Source: Diadema setosum
Lineage: Eukaryota; Echinodermata; Echinoidea; Diadematoida; Diadematidae
DNA: 64,000 bases
Direction: 5' to 3'
Assembly: GCF_964275005.1 (NCBI RefSeq)
Contig: NC_092686.1
Coordinates: 48,042,627 to 48,106,626, forward strand
The notes beneath the pieces were generated by a model. The model saw only the letters and a program-made list of their open reading frames with translations, had not been told where the DNA came from and ran no database searches. Position 1 is the first letter of the stretch. Every line of letters starts with the position of its first letter. Shown in pieces: positions 30,820 through 44,122 of the stretch. The position numbers and the translations under genes were made by a program.

Positions 30820-32240
30820 TGCTTGCTTGGATTTCACACTTTCTCACACTTTCTCACAGAAAGGGAACAAACACTGACAGTCATAGTCCAAGGATCATCC
30901 TCTAGACCTGTTCATGTTTCTTCGGGAGTGCCCCGAGGCATGGTTCTGGGCCCATTGCTTTTCTTAACATATATCAATAATCTCCCTGATAAGCTTTCAT
31001 CCAATGACAATGTCTGCCTATTCGCAGACGACTGTAGCTTACCATCCCATTACATATTAAAGACACACAAAGATTGTGTCGTACAGTTGTACAGTACTTC
31101 AACAAGATCTACGCATCCTAGAGACGTGACGTGGGGAAAGAGATGGCAGATGAAATGCAAGCCTGACAAGTGTCAAATTGACACTTACAAAGAAACAGTT
31201 GTTTTGTTTTTGTTTTTTATGTATGCCTGTTGATGAAATTTGTATTTTTTATATTGTAAACTGACTGTTTTGAGTGCACCAGGTGGGTTGGGGAGGATGG
31301 CCTGAGGGCCTAAGTCATTTAGTTGGCTCTTTCCAGACCCGGGCTACCCAACCTGGTGCCCCCTTACCACTCCAATGTACAATTTTCTGATTTCGAAAAA
31401 TGTATTTGTGATTGAAAGCCAAATAAATAATAATAATAATAATGCAATGTTATGCGCTTCACAAGGAAGTCTCGACCCATTCATCACATGCACGTACACC
31501 TTTTCCGGTCATCAGTCCAGAGTCAGTGTCCAGTCATAAATACCTACATGTAGGAGTTGTTTATTATCAGACAACTTGAAATGGAACAGACATATTGATA
31601 CAACCACAGCTACAATAGAGCAAGCAGTATGATTGGCTTCCTCTGTGGTAATCTACATAATGCACTGAGAAATGTTTAACTCCAAGCATATAAGAGCCCA
31701 GTGCGTCCCCACTTGGGAGTATTGCTGTACAGTGTGGGACCCTTTCACTCAACGTAACATCAAGAAGATTCAAGCAGTACAAAATAGAGCAACCAAATTC
31801 ATCTGTAATGACTACAAATGGCAATGGTAGTCTTCCACCTCTGGAATGACAAAGGATCTTAAACTTCACTTCCAGAACGATGTACACTTTTAAGGCTATC
31901 AACATTTCATAAAATAAAGCAGGCCAATATTGATTTAAAGCTAGAGGATTATATCAGCCCGACTCAAGCACCAAGTGGTATGGCAACCCGAAGTTATCAC
32001 CCTGATAATTATTCTATTTCACACGGTTCTTCAACTGCTCTTGCCAACTCCTTCCATAGAATAGCGAAGGATTGGAATAACCTGCCGAGCAATATTAAAC
32101 AGATTCATAAATTTGATACATTTAAAGAAGCGCTCCAGCATCACCTCCGTTGTGATTAGCTGCACATCACACCACAGTGCTGAGTGATACTCTATTCAGA
32201 GTTTTTCAGTGTATTCATCCAGATCCAGATCCAGATCCAG
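30820..32240 (+). pseudogene. Decayed non-LTR retrotransposon (CR1/Jockey-like), 5' truncated
   Basis: The first part encodes reverse-transcriptase motifs: SSGVPRGMVLGPLLFLTYIN (domain with VPQG-type motif), then LFADD (catalytic box as FADD) and WGKRWQMKCKPDKC. After a nested insertion the same coding series continues (NVMRF, LKWNRHID, PHLEYCCTVWDPFTQRNIKK then IQAVQNRATKF), broken by several stops and frameshifts. The 3' tail has ATCCAGATCCAGATCCAG repeats. It is inactive. Confidence 0.85.
31154..31444 (+). mobile_element. Short retroposon nested in the LINE
   Basis: Splits the LINE between the PDKC and NVMRF codons. Contains CCAGGTGGGTTGGGG mirrored by CCCAACCTGGTG, and ends GCCAAATAAATAATAATAAT, a microsatellite-like 3' tail typical of SINE or LINE copies. 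The class is not identified. Confidence 0.6.
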
Positions 32241-32244
32241 CTTG

Positions 32245-33250
32245 CGCTTCCTGTTCTGTGGTGCCTGACAATGTGACAATGAAACAAATGAAACAGTAAA
32301 ATTTGTAACATTAGATTAATCATGTACTCAGACATTGCACAAAAACCTCAATTTCCTATTTACCATTTCCACATCTTTACCTACTTCCGTTAGACTGCTG
32401 CATCATTCTGGAAGCAGCACTTCCTGTGACGGCACTCTGTAGATCTATTCATGCTTGCCGTTCCTTCACTCAGTAAGCTTCATATTCATCCATGAGCTGA
32501 TTTACAAACTACAAGTGTACAAAAATCTAGCACCAAAGTTCGACATCCAGTGCCAAAATTTGACTACATGTGTATTTTTGTGCATGTAGCCACCTGTCAA
32601 ATTTTTGGCAGTATTATGGTTGAAATATTGGCGGCTTATTTTATGTAGGAATACAGTGTAGGATTATCGGTACTTGCACTAAGGTTCGACCTTCCGTGCC
32701 AAGGTTTGACTGTGTGCAAAAGCGTACATGTTTCTATAACTGCACCAGCGACCCCAACACGAACCTTACAGTGCCCCGTGCGGGGTTTCTACACATACAT
32801 GTAGCAGGCGATTGAATTTTGGAAGGTGCTGTAGTTGAATTATGGGCGGCTTGCGTTACAGATTCATTATCGAGCAAATTCTTCCATAATCTTTGTGACA
32901 GGTAAAAACTAACCAGGCGCAAGCATTGATTTTGTGTAATAAACTGAAGTTTTGTTTGACTTGACTCTTTGTATGCCATGTTGTAAACTAAACCCCCTGT
33001 GTACCACATTATTCTGAGACCATATCGTATGAGCACAGTGTAATACTGTAACATTCTAAATATTAAATGCTAAAAATGCAGTATAATGGATTTGTAGAGA
33101 AAATTCCAAGTCTTCTTTTAATGTAAACAGTACCAGGTACCAAAAAGTGGTGATTAATATTTCCTGCAAATGGCCAGTATTCAAAACATAATCCCAAAAC
33201 AGACTGCAAAATTGTATTCTTGGTTGTGATGACATTCATGAGATTTAGTT
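32245..33250. other. Unassigned non-coding sequence
   Basis: Contains repeated phrases such as AAAGTTCGACATCCAGTGCC and AAGGTTCGACCTTCCGTGCC about 155 bp apart. No coding exon recognised. Confidence 0.35.
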
Positions 33251-33560
33251 AAAAAAAAAAAAAAAAAAAAACACCCTTCGGAAAACTGTGCTATTCAATC
33301 ACCACTGTCAACACAGCTGGTGCCACGTTTTCAAAAGTGGGGGGGGGGGGGGGCACTTCTGGGTTTCATGAGCTAACAAGCAAAAAAAAAAGGGGCCTTC
33401 AGGTGCCACTTCTGGGTTTCCTCAGCTGACAAGCAAAAAAAAAAAAAAAAAAAATGGCCTTCAGCTCAAAACAAAGGCCTTAATCAAAGGTTTCTTTCTA
33501 TTTTTTTTTTTTTTTTTTTTTTTGGGTGCCACTTCCAGGGTAAAAAAAAGGGGGCAGGGG
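33250..33560. repeat. Homopolymer-rich direct repeats
   Basis: CACTTCTGGGTTTC...AGCT(A/G)ACAAGCAAAAAAAA occurs twice (33353 and 33408 areas), between poly-A, G15 (33339-33353) and poly-T tracts. Probably slippage-generated. Confidence 0.7.
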
Positions 33561-33901
33561 TTCCGCCGGCCCTGATCAAACTACATGTATCTGTGTGAGG
33601 AATGGACTGCAAGTGACCCCTTCATTGTACAGTGGCATTCGGCAATTCATTGATCAATTTATTGAGCACAATATGTGAAGTTGGCAAACTGTCGACTGAG
33701 TTTAGTGTGCAAAAGTACCAAAAGAGTTAATGAAACAGATATCCCTTATATGTATGAATTGCTGTAAATGAAACAACGGCCGATAGCCATAGATACATCA
33801 CATGTATGTACATGGTTCAAGACACAGAGGAACATCTCAAAGTAATCGAGAAATGGTTGTAACATCTTGATTTGTGAAATCTAGCCCTTGAAGGGTGAGT
33901 A

Positions 33902-34088
33902 CAGTGCACTCCCATGATGACGAACACAGTTATAACGAAATTCTGGTTACAACGAAGTAAAAATTCAGGCCGCAAAATTATATCCGCTTTCTGTTCTATA
34001 TTGTTTATATGTTCGGTTATAAACAAACTTCAGTATAATGGAAGAAAACTCCCAGTCCCGAGGACTTCGTTATAATGGGATTCCACTA
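33902..34088 (+). mobile_element. Tigger-like MITE, 187 bp
   Basis: CAGTGCACTCCCATGATGAC at the left and CGTTATAATGGGATTCCACT at the right are imperfect inverted ends between TA dinucleotides (33900-33901, 34089-34090). Related to the fragment at 6261-6458. Confidence 0.75.
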
Positions 34089-34188
34089 TACCATAGTAGC
34101 ATTTGATCATGTAGCACAGCAAGAATTCAGTACCTCACACTCAGATATGATAAATGATACAGTACATGTACTGTATGTAAGCTATAGA

Positions 34189-34389
34189 CTGTAAAACATG
34201 ATATATTCCTGGCATGAAATTTTCGCGAATTGGAGCCAACAGCCTATTTGCAGCATGAAATTTTCGCAAATTGCCACTGGCATGCAATGCACATAATAGA
34301 GACCTTTCAGGTACATTTTAATTTCACGAATCGTGGCGCTTGTGAAATTCACTAAATTAAAATGGACACGAACGTTCCTCGTTTTGCAG
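34189..34389. mobile_element. CTGTAAAAC MITE, copy 2
   Basis: CTGTAAAACATGATATATTC ... GTTTTGCAG, collinear with copy 1 at 22997-23203 (GGAGCCAACAGCC, TTGCCACTGGCATGCAATGC). Lies 100 bp from the Tigger-like MITE. Confidence 0.72.
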
Positions 34390-34399
34390 TAGTTGTTGG

Positions 34400-37300
34400 A
34401 GTTTGGATGATTTATCAGTATTAAAAAATACTGGATTATGAAGAGACTGTCTTAGCATGTACATTATATTTTGCTCAAGTATTTTATTCAAGTTGTTGCC
34501 TTAATTCACTGAATTCACAATACATGTTGTAATTGTATATTTCTTTATGAAACAAGCTCCTGCCAAACATTTTTGTTTTTTTTTTCTTTACTGATTGCAT
34601 TGACTACATACATGTACTGTACATGTATCTCCACAGTCTTGTTGGAGCTACAATACTTTGTGCATACAGTTGTAACCAGTAAGTCTAGTGCAGTACTAAT
34701 GTAATGAGTATGAACATCAGTAGTTGCTGTTTTACATTATTGTTGAAGTAAGGCAATTACTGGTCTATAGATTCACCCTTGTTGCCACAAGAATGTGCTT
34801 AGATGATTACAAACAAGAAACCATAATCACCTTGAAATTTTACCACGCATGTAGAATAATGTATAACAATGCAACATCAAAAAATTAAGGGCATTTAATG
34901 TGTATTGTAAAAATATCGGTTTCATCTAATGTTAATCAACTGTGTCATCTCCCTACATTTTGTTATTTTCAATAGGAAAGCTCTCCTGTAATTATGTACA
35001 TTTTAATGTACACTGTACATCCTGTAGGACAGACAACTTTCTCCATGTGATGCATGCACATAGTGTTAGTTTGTGAGTGAAAGACAGTATGTATCATGCA
35101 CTACAGCTTCTGTCTGTCATGCAGAATATATTGTTTTGCATACAAAATTTTGAAATTGATGTCAGTATATTTCTGTCTGTAGTAGGTCTTGGCATAAGTT
35201 TATCTGTCTCTGTATGACATTTAATAAGCAGTTGAGAATCTGCACAGTCATAAACAGCTGGCAATTTTAAGTCATTGACAAGGATCTTAATCAGTCAGGA
35301 TTATTTTATAAATGAAAACAGACTCAAGCTTTTATCTCCTTCCCTCTTGTGTGACAGGCCTATTTTATGTCAGCTGTTTATTCACCACTTCGGATAAAGC
35401 TATAATTGGAAAGGAAAACAAAACTAAAATTCTTTACTCTCACTTGTAGCCCAATTTTACCCTTGCCATGTGCCAATAAGCCTGCTTCTATGAGTTATTC
35501 AAAATTCAAATGTGATAAGCTGACTTTGTTTGGTCCTGGGGGAATATGATTGTTGCTTTAAATGTGTATACAGGCTGTACAAGCAAAAGGAGATTTGACA
35601 GTTAGCTATGCGTTGAAAAACAACAACATTCCATTGTATTTGCTACCATCTGACTGTGCAGTATGTACAGGTGTAGATTGTAGAAGCACCAAGAGTGCTT
35701 TTGCTGCAAAGTGTAAGGTTACACATATGCAAGAAGAATAATGGGGTTTAAAGTTCATGAAATGTCACCAGTGTAGCAGTTTTTTCACACAAAAGTTTAT
35801 GAAAGTTACTCCAGTCAAAATGTATCAAAACATACCGCTCAGAACCCAATATTGTCGCCATACAGAAGCGGATAAATAAACAGTATATTTGCTTCACATG
35901 GGTTGATGAAAAAAAAAGGTCTTCTTTTTTTTTTCCTCACTAAATACCAATATCTGATAAGAAATATTTGCAAATTGTATTACAATATTGTATATCATGG
36001 TCACAAACATGGTACAAATTTTACATACAGTAAAGTTTGGTGTGCTAATGTGCCCATTGGTTGCCACATCATGTCAAATTATTATTAATTACAGAACCCT
36101 TAAAGAATCCTGGGCTGTGTTGTGTTGTGTTGTGTTTTGTTTTGTTTTGTCTTGTTTTTTGGTTAGTTTGCGCAGTGTAATTCTGAGCTGTGTTGCAGTA
36201 TTCCAATCGAACATTTTTTGGTAGCAATTTTGTCTGAAGGACATCCTCTAAAATGATATGGAATAGTAGCACAAATTAGATACAAACAGCTGTGCAAAAA
36301 CTATGCAGAGTCTGTTTTTGTAATCAAATATTTGTGCATTTTTGTTATTGCTGTTTTAAGGCTATAATTTCATTTTTTTTTTAAATTCATACATCAGTCA
36401 GTCTGATTATTCCTTCTGTATTGTTGATGATACAAAGCGCTGAGTCTTGATTATAGTGTTGGACTACCAACAGTCTCGTAAGTTGATCTACCACATCCTA
36501 CATACTCCTGTACACATACAAACTGATATGTAAATGTGCAATGAAGCAGAAAAGTATGCAGTTGATACAAAAAGATGACCTACTGTAGTAGTGATGGTTA
36601 TGTAATAGTTTGCATGCATGCTTACACATGGTCTAGCATGTCTAGGAGTGAAATCTGCCATGTTCCCTATATAATCAGTGAAGAAATCTGCTATAATATG
36701 CAAGTACATGTATCTGACAAATTTTGTTCTTCCAAACACATTCTATATCCAAAGTATAATTAATCAGCCAAATTGGTGAGAAAATGGAATGCTTCAGGGA
36801 TGAAAAAGTTCATTATTATAAAGCATTATAGATTTTTGCAGTCATGATAAGCTGTGAACAGTGCTGACTATGAGTACAGCTGTATGTCACGAGTAAGGGC
36901 TTATAGAAGAGAGCAAAAACCTGTAAGTATTTAGAAAAAAATGTACGTCATGTCTCCCAGCAGTGTATGGCGGTTGTTTCAGCTTAAGTTTGACACTGCA
37001 GGTAACCCTGATGGCAAATGACAGCTCTGGATGGTATTTTGATATTAAGAGGGCTTAGACAAAAATGATGTTCCCTTTTGATTTCTTAAATGTCAATGGC
37101 AGTCAGTCTTGAATGCCTCAGTTGAACAGTCATCTCTTTCACACTGAAGACAACACACAGGGAGAACAGCCACACAACCTATGTTCAGTGTGAAGTCACA
37201 TGAATCAAGGTCTAGAGGTAAATCCAGCCTTTTGTGATGTCGGGTGAGGTTTCACAGGTGACATGATGCGATGTGTATTCTCTGTTTGTTTCTGTGCGGT

Positions 37301-37960
37301 GATTCATAAGGCTTCTGAATGCACGCTGCCAAAAAGAATGGAACACTTGACTCCAGAGAATACACACATGGATATACATGTACCGTAACTGTACAGTAAG
37401 TTCTGATCACAGTTTGAACTTTGGAGAAGAGAGTCACGCCTCTTGTGTACCAGTTTCAACATTGTCTTTGCTGATATTGAATATCAGACGTACAAATGTA
37501 TACTGTAGAAAAATTGGCAAGCAGTAAACGTAGTGTGTACGTACCTTGTAGTTTGTAGTGTGAACGTATTGATGTACACTGATGTACACTGTATGTATGT
37601 ATTGTAGTGAACATTGCACACATACACACTGTGAACTTGCTGTTTGACTCAGCTACTCTTATATTTTGGGCTTTTCATCCTCTCATACATGTATTTGTAT
37701 GAGAAATTGCCAAAGAAAGAAGATTTGAGCCCATTTACAATGCACTTTGTGGCTGTCTCCTCCTGAAGCAGATGTCTATTTTTCTGCATTTCTACAGCCA
37801 CTGAAGTTCCCCTTTAACTCCCTGTACATTTGTACATATGTGATACAATTTAGCATGTCAGTGGTGTGTCCTTGCCATAAAATGGTAATCTGTGCTCTCA
37901 AAAACAAAATGACATAACGGTATGTGATCTTAAAGGTGAAGATACAATTGAATGACTATA
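34400..37960. other. Intron-like sequence, nothing specific
   Basis: AT-rich, with many TACATGTA-type palindromes and TGTTTTGTTTTG runs near 36120. No exon, RNA gene or complete repeat recognised. Confidence 0.3.
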
Positions 37961-37968
37961 ATATAATA

Positions 37969-38729
37969 TGTGACCTGCTACAACAAAATGATCCTAAAGT
38001 CGGGCGAGGTCGATATTTGAAAATTGCATGATATAATCCCCTAATCTTTCTGCTTTAAATTGATATATAACACATTTTATAAAAAATAATTGGCTGCGGA
38101 GATATTGACGTTTAAAAGAGAGCATGTCGAGACGTCTGGAAAATCACTGTTTCGAGAAAAGCGCCCTAAAAGTCTTCCTTTCAACGCAATCGCGATCAAG
38201 GGACACGCAAGTCAGTTTTCACCTCTGGACAATAGAAGGTAAGCCCTAGCAACCCCCGAAGAGTTCATTCAAGCACATCAGCGTCGGCGGTCTCCTCACC
38301 AACCAATCAGTGACCAGGATGTGAGAAGCGGCTGAGCATAGCGCACCCCGCCCGCACGCACCAGTCGACTGGGCAGTGTGCGAGCTTCACGCTTCGGTTA
38401 GCAGCAAGCAGCAAACTGACCAATGAGATCACTCTGGTCGTTGTTAGGGGCGGAACCTATCTGTGGCGCTCAATCCAAATTTTCGAACCAGTTTCTGCTT
38501 CGTTGAAACGCCAAAAAACATGGCTCAGAAAAACGCTATTTTTTTATCTTTCCTTTCATCATTTTGCTTCAAAATTTCGACAGATGATAGAAGACATGTT
38601 AGACTCCAATATTATATCAAAATCAGAAAATCGTAAGTTTTGACCAATTTTAATGCTCTGACATTAAACTCGATTTTCACGGCTTCGACCGTGCGCGACT
38701 TTAGGACCTTTTTGTTGTAGCGGGTCACA
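37969..38729. mobile_element. TA-flanked non-autonomous DNA transposon, 761 bp
   Basis: The ends are inverted over about 38 bp: TGTGACCTGCTACAACAAAA then TGATCCTAAAGTCG, and CGACTTTAGGACC then TTTTTGTTGTAGCGGGTCAC then A. TA lies on both sides. The interior is GC- and CpG-rich (CGCACCCCGCCCGCACGCAC) with a CCAAT motif, unlike its surroundings. There is no ORF. Superfamily uncertain. Confidence 0.78.
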
Positions 38730-39136
38730 TATGTGTAGGACCTACATGTACATAGAGTTGTTTAATTTTCATTTAAATTTATTTGTGTATAATGATGATC
38801 AATTCTTTTTCTATCATTCCTCTACAACTTACAAGTATTATACATTACAGTGAAATCACTTTCAAAGCTGCTCTGATTCTGAATAAAGTGCTTTTCTAAG
38901 CAGGTGCCACAGCACAACTTTAAAAAGGCCCAACACTCACACATGGAGATAGTAAAATAGCAAAATAAGAAGTATTATCCCCTGAAACTAAAGATTGGGC
39001 TCAACCCAATCTTTTTGAGTAGCTGTAGGGCCTACATGGTACCTGTCCAAAGACAGATATGTGAAAAATGGGAGATAGTTCAAAACAATGATCACTGGCA
39101 CAAAGCCAGTCATGAAATGTCATTGGACCTACAAAG

Positions 39137-39287
39137 ATGGAAATAGATGATAATCACAACTGTGATCTTAACTTCTCTTCCCCGACTATAGTCTTAAAAT
39201 ACCATCCTGGATCAGATACCAGCTCAGTTAGTTTCGAACTTTTTGATCTTCTGCAGAAACTTGATAATTTAGTCCAGGGAAAGGCAA
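39137..39287 (+). CDS. Candidate coding exon (MEIDDNHNCDLNF...), weak
   Basis: ATG after an in-frame TGA 21 bp upstream opens a frame with a good amino-acid mix, ending LFDLLQKLDNLVQGKA. Two possible donors exist: GGCAA/GTAAGC at 39288 (phase 1) or AAG/GCAAGT at 39284 (a GC donor, phase 0). It may be an alternative first exon of the proposed downstream gene or a piece of a transposon ORF. No homology recognised. Confidence 0.28.
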
Positions 39288-39369
39288 GTAAGCTTGAATT
39301 TCCTGCTACACCCCAGAGAAAGTTAACACATGTTATGAACACACAAGTACCTTGGTGTGTTTGACTTTA

Positions 39370-42300
39370 TTTTGTACAGCTATGGTTTTGTACCAAAGGC
39401 ATTTAAAGTACCACTGGTAAGCAGTAGTCACTCCTTTCTCAACACTGAAAGTTACATTGAAACCATTTTTTTTTTCCACTTGCATGCCTGATTGGATACA
39501 TACTTGTACATTGTATATTATACAGTGCATTGTTAAATCTCCCTTAACTATTTGTGAGCAGAACTGAAAACATTTTTAAGAAATGGATATCAAATTACAT
39601 TACATCAAATTATGTCACAGATGTATGTGTAATCAAAATTGTTGGAATTGTAGAAACTAGCTTTATTGAGTATCATATTTGTATAGTGTATATTACATGT
39701 ATGTTTGATATGTTGACAAAAACAAAAATTGTAAATGATGCCATATGGAGAATAAATAAAGCAAATCAAATCATATCTCTTTTAAACACATTTACAATGT
39801 ATGTACAAAATTAATTGTGTAAAATTTGGTCTCTATAATTAATTTCTTGATAATTATGTATTGATATCTCATGATATAATTCCAAAATGCAAATGTTTCT
39901 ATGTAAAAAGTGTTATTTTCATTCATCTGTAGTTTTTCAACCAGGGAACCAAATAGTAGATATTTTGTATTTTAGTAGACCATTGCTTACTTTGGTTGTG
40001 CAAGATCATGAGGCAACCACTAGTTATGTCTGGTCTCCCAGTGTTGATTTTCCAAAGTAATATTATACATGTAGTATGGTATTCTATATCATTCTATATC
40101 ATTGGTGGTTGCAATATGAATTCCTGCCTAGAATGTGAGATTACTTTCCTTTAATGAACTTGTGCTTCCCTTTAAGTCTACAACTGTACCCTTCAGATTA
40201 CTCACTTACTTACCATGTTCTTTGGAAGGGGGACCAAGAAGGGAAGTACAGTTGTACTTCACTGCTAAATAGTAAAATCAACTACAGAGTAACTCTGGCC
40301 ATTTTCAACCATGATTTATTCTCAACTCTGATGCACTGGGTAAAAGTTTTGAGGATTGTGTGTGCATGCTTGTCAGGTCCCAAGCTGAAGTTTATCCTTA
40401 CAGTACATGTATGTACAACATGTACAATTGTACCTGTACTTGTGCAATTTCAGGTGTGCAAATGTAATTTGGTATCACACAAATTATATTTCAGTGCAGC
40501 AGGCCAAATGCAAAAGGAAAGAAGCAACTTCACATGTTGAAACATTCTGTGGGGGCAGGTGGCTGCTGATTTATTAAAGAGCTCCTCATTAGTATTGTTC
40601 ATGTATTGGAAAACTTTTTGAACACGCCTGCCGAAACTGCAGAGGATATACATTGTAGTACTTCTTGGAATACTATGTACATTATATCACCAAGCTTTGG
40701 CTTTTTTTTTTTAATGTTGAGTGCTAAATCCAAGTTGTGTGTGCTTTCTCTCTACTTGAGAGAAGTACCGGTAGTCATTTTTATTTGCATCAAGTTGTGG
40801 GGATCTTCAATGAAAAAATTGCCAAATGCAGGATGAAGCTACCATTCCGTCCATCATTTGAATTATGTGTTATGACTGACTGACCTTAAGAGAGTAGATC
40901 TGTTTATCTTTAGCAAAATGATGTTGAAGGTATTAGCACAGAATCATTATGAAATGGAAAGGACAGGAATTCAGAAAAACTGTACATTTGTTGTTGTTGT
41001 TGTTTTTACAAAAATAGTGAGAGCTGAAATTTGACATGTGGTATTTCTGATATGACTTCATACTGGTTGCCATTGTTAGTTCAAATTGGATTAATTTGAA
41101 GGGCTTACAAGTATGTAGAAGGAACTAACTACCTTCAGTCTAAAGTACAATACATTGCTTGATGATGGATTTATTTGTAGTGATGCTCCAGTATATTTTA
41201 GGATATTATACAGTATTTAGAATGCCATTTATCAAAGAGGGGAAAATGTTGGCTTCAAAACCTTACCTGTTTTGTTCAACAAAGGTGAAACAGACCCAAC
41301 TCCTCTCCATTCAAAACATTTGATACATGGAATACATCATACATACATCACTGTAATTGAGTTTCTCCTATGGGCTGTAAACAGTTTCTCATACATGTAT
41401 ATCATATACTGCAAAGAAAGTTCTTGTACAATGTATTGTTGCAGGGTACGAGATGCCTGGCATAGCATTGATTTGTGTCCTGGTGTGAACAAACTGGAGC
41501 AAGAACTTCTCTCCACATTCCAGGCATTGTTTTCTGCCATTAGCAGGCCAACATTTCAAGGAGACATTTATTGTATAGGTTGCTGCTACACAGAGCACAC
41601 ACTCCTGCATTTCCACTTTCACCTCCTCTGTACATGTGCATCCTGTACTTTGAAGGGATATACTGCCCTCACTCGCTTTAGTCGGGTAAGTCAATCCTCC
41701 CAGAGGGAATGACAAGTCCACAAGCTTTCGTGAAGTTTCAAATCCCAGTAGCTTCAGGGCAGTACAGTCAGGTGGTAATCTTTTTATGGAAAAAAATGCC
41801 TGAATGTTGTATGGGAGATACTTGTACATTTAATTATCAAAAGATGGGAGATCGAAAGATGCATCATGGTAGTGGACTGTTGTGAAGTCGTGTGATGTCA
41901 TTGTCAGTAGAGTTGTAAAATATGCGAGATTTGTTGTTAATTTTCCCATTTATTTAGAATGCGGATAAAATCATATTGAAACAGGTGGGCTGTTTGGATT
42001 AGACAAGAAAGTCAATTTTATCGTCATTCCTGATTGGGAATACAACTAGCTTGTATAAGTGTACACTGTATGTGGGTTGAGTCATTGTGTCATAATGTCA
42101 CTCTGAAATGGCCTTGAACAGACATAACGAGCTGAAACAGTTTTTTCCTAAAGTGGCGATATGTCAGGAACACTTCAAATAGTGAGGAAGTAGAGGAAGG
42201 ATGTAGGGTTTAGAAATGGCAGTAGAGAGAGCTCAGAGGCAGGAAACACAGAGCAGGTTGCTCTGTTTTTCTCCCTTTCTCTGACAGGTGTGTATTTTGT

Positions 42301-43990
42301 GCATGGGTTATAGATGATACTGAAGTTGTTCAAAGGATTGGGGTCTTTGTGTGGGTGGAATTCATCTTGATGGGAATTTTGACGTACATACTATGCTGTA
42401 GCTAAGGACTTGATTTGTTTAATGATATAAGTATCAATTAATTATGTGTATGATCCCAAGTTTTGCCAGTATGCAGCAATGTCAAGTGATAATTTTGGAT
42501 GTTTTTATATTCAAAATGAGCATTCAGGTACTCAATCACATACTTTTTGATCACCAGCCTCAAGTTGAACACAATATATTTACTGTTCAGGCTGCATACA
42601 GTAAATGCTTTTTTTTTTTTTAACCGCTTGCCCAGTTAGGCATGCAGATTACCAAATTGTTGCAGAACACTTGCCCGAACATGAATTTTACTTGCTCAGA
42701 AAGAAAGTCCAAAAATAAAAGAAAATCAATACAAAAATATGTATTTTGTAGAAAATCACTTGTACAATGTAAGTCAGGGGTTTGATTAAACACAATCATA
42801 TGACTAAACAGCACAGTATGTTAATTTACACGCTTAAACACATTGGCGTAACAAACTTGGTTTGATTGAGTGCTGGTGTTCCATTGCATTGGGACTTCTT
42901 CATGAACAATAGTATAAGTATTGCTGCTGAAATGAAATTAAATGGTTTTGCATTTTATCATTAAAAACAGTCACTATCTCTGGGTTTCTGATTGGTTGAC
43001 TTTGTGGGTTTGAAGGGGGGGGGGGGGTGTGAAAAAAAGGTAGGTTCAAAAGTACATTGTACATGTATTTGTCTGCCCAATTTGGGCAAGTACAGTGTGT
43101 TTTTTCTAATGTTCCAAAACGCTTGCCGGACTGATTTTCACTTACCCTGGCAGTCGGGCAAGCACTTACGTAGCGCCTTGCACAGCATCAGATCCTCTAA
43201 AGGATTCAATACCCTGGCAGGGGCTGTATTTACCATATAGTAGTCATCTTCCAAGTTTGTGACTGACTTCACCACACTTGTCAAGATCCAGGGGAGTTGT
43301 CATCATTTCGCATAATCCTTGTAAATCTCTCTGATAACCCTTACATGAATATTCTTTCAGTAAATCCAGAGCTTAGGCAGTGCACATTTTCAGCGTTATC
43401 CCTCAGCATTAGTAGACAGACAGTGTAATACCCTGAAGTTTGGTTTGTGTTCAAATTGCTATTAAATAAAACTGTATGCAAAACTGGATTTGTGCATGGA
43501 GATCATATGATATTGATAATGTTGGTGTATACTGCACATACGTTTTTAGCTTTAAATTGATTGAAATTAGGTGTAATGTGAATACATAATTCTCAGCAAC
43601 ACAACACAGACTAATAATGATATCAGCAACAGGTATAGCGAGAGAAGTAAACTGAACTCTACTTATCTAATCTATCTTCAAAGTTTAGAGTTATTGAGAT
43701 GTTCTGAAACTGTTAACTTTGGTACAGATGTACATACATGACTTGTACATAATGTGCAATTTGTACTGTTGGCAACTTGACAAGGTATTTTTATAGATTC
43801 TATTTGGAAGTACACGTTTTGTGCATTGTACAATTGTATGTCTCTCTCTTGAAGATTTTCAAAAGAATATAAAATTGTGCTAAATGATATAATTTTCATA
43901 TATGCTGGCTAGAATGGCAGTACACGTAGGAATAATTGTTGGAATGAAAATATTCTCGTAGTGCTCAATGCAGATCCATTTTTGATGTAT
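39370..43990. other. Intron-like sequence, nothing specific
   Basis: Repeat-poor, with G13 at 43015-43027 and many TGTACATGTA motifs. Open stretches near 41.3-41.8 kb on both strands lack splice context and recognisable protein. Confidence 0.3.
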
Positions 43991-44005
43991 CAATGCGAGT
44001 TTTTA

Positions 44006-44122
44006 CCCCCCCCCCCCCAAAAAAAAAAAAACAAAAAAACAAAAACAAAAACAAAAACAACAACAACAACAAACAAAAACGTGTCTTGAACCTAGTCACT
44101 TTAATGACTAGGTTCAAGACAC
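44006..44122. repeat. C/A tract followed by a perfect 18-bp hairpin
   Basis: C13 (44006-44018) and an A/C run lead into GTGTCTTGAACCTAGTCA (44081-44098), a 6-nt loop, and its exact reverse complement (44105-44122). Pairing nearly extends to 23 bp with a one-base bulge. Confidence 0.8.

Noticed and set aside
41272..41829. Overlapping 146-codon frames on both strands
   Set aside because: The two frames overlap antisense, contain no recognised family and lie in intron-like DNA.
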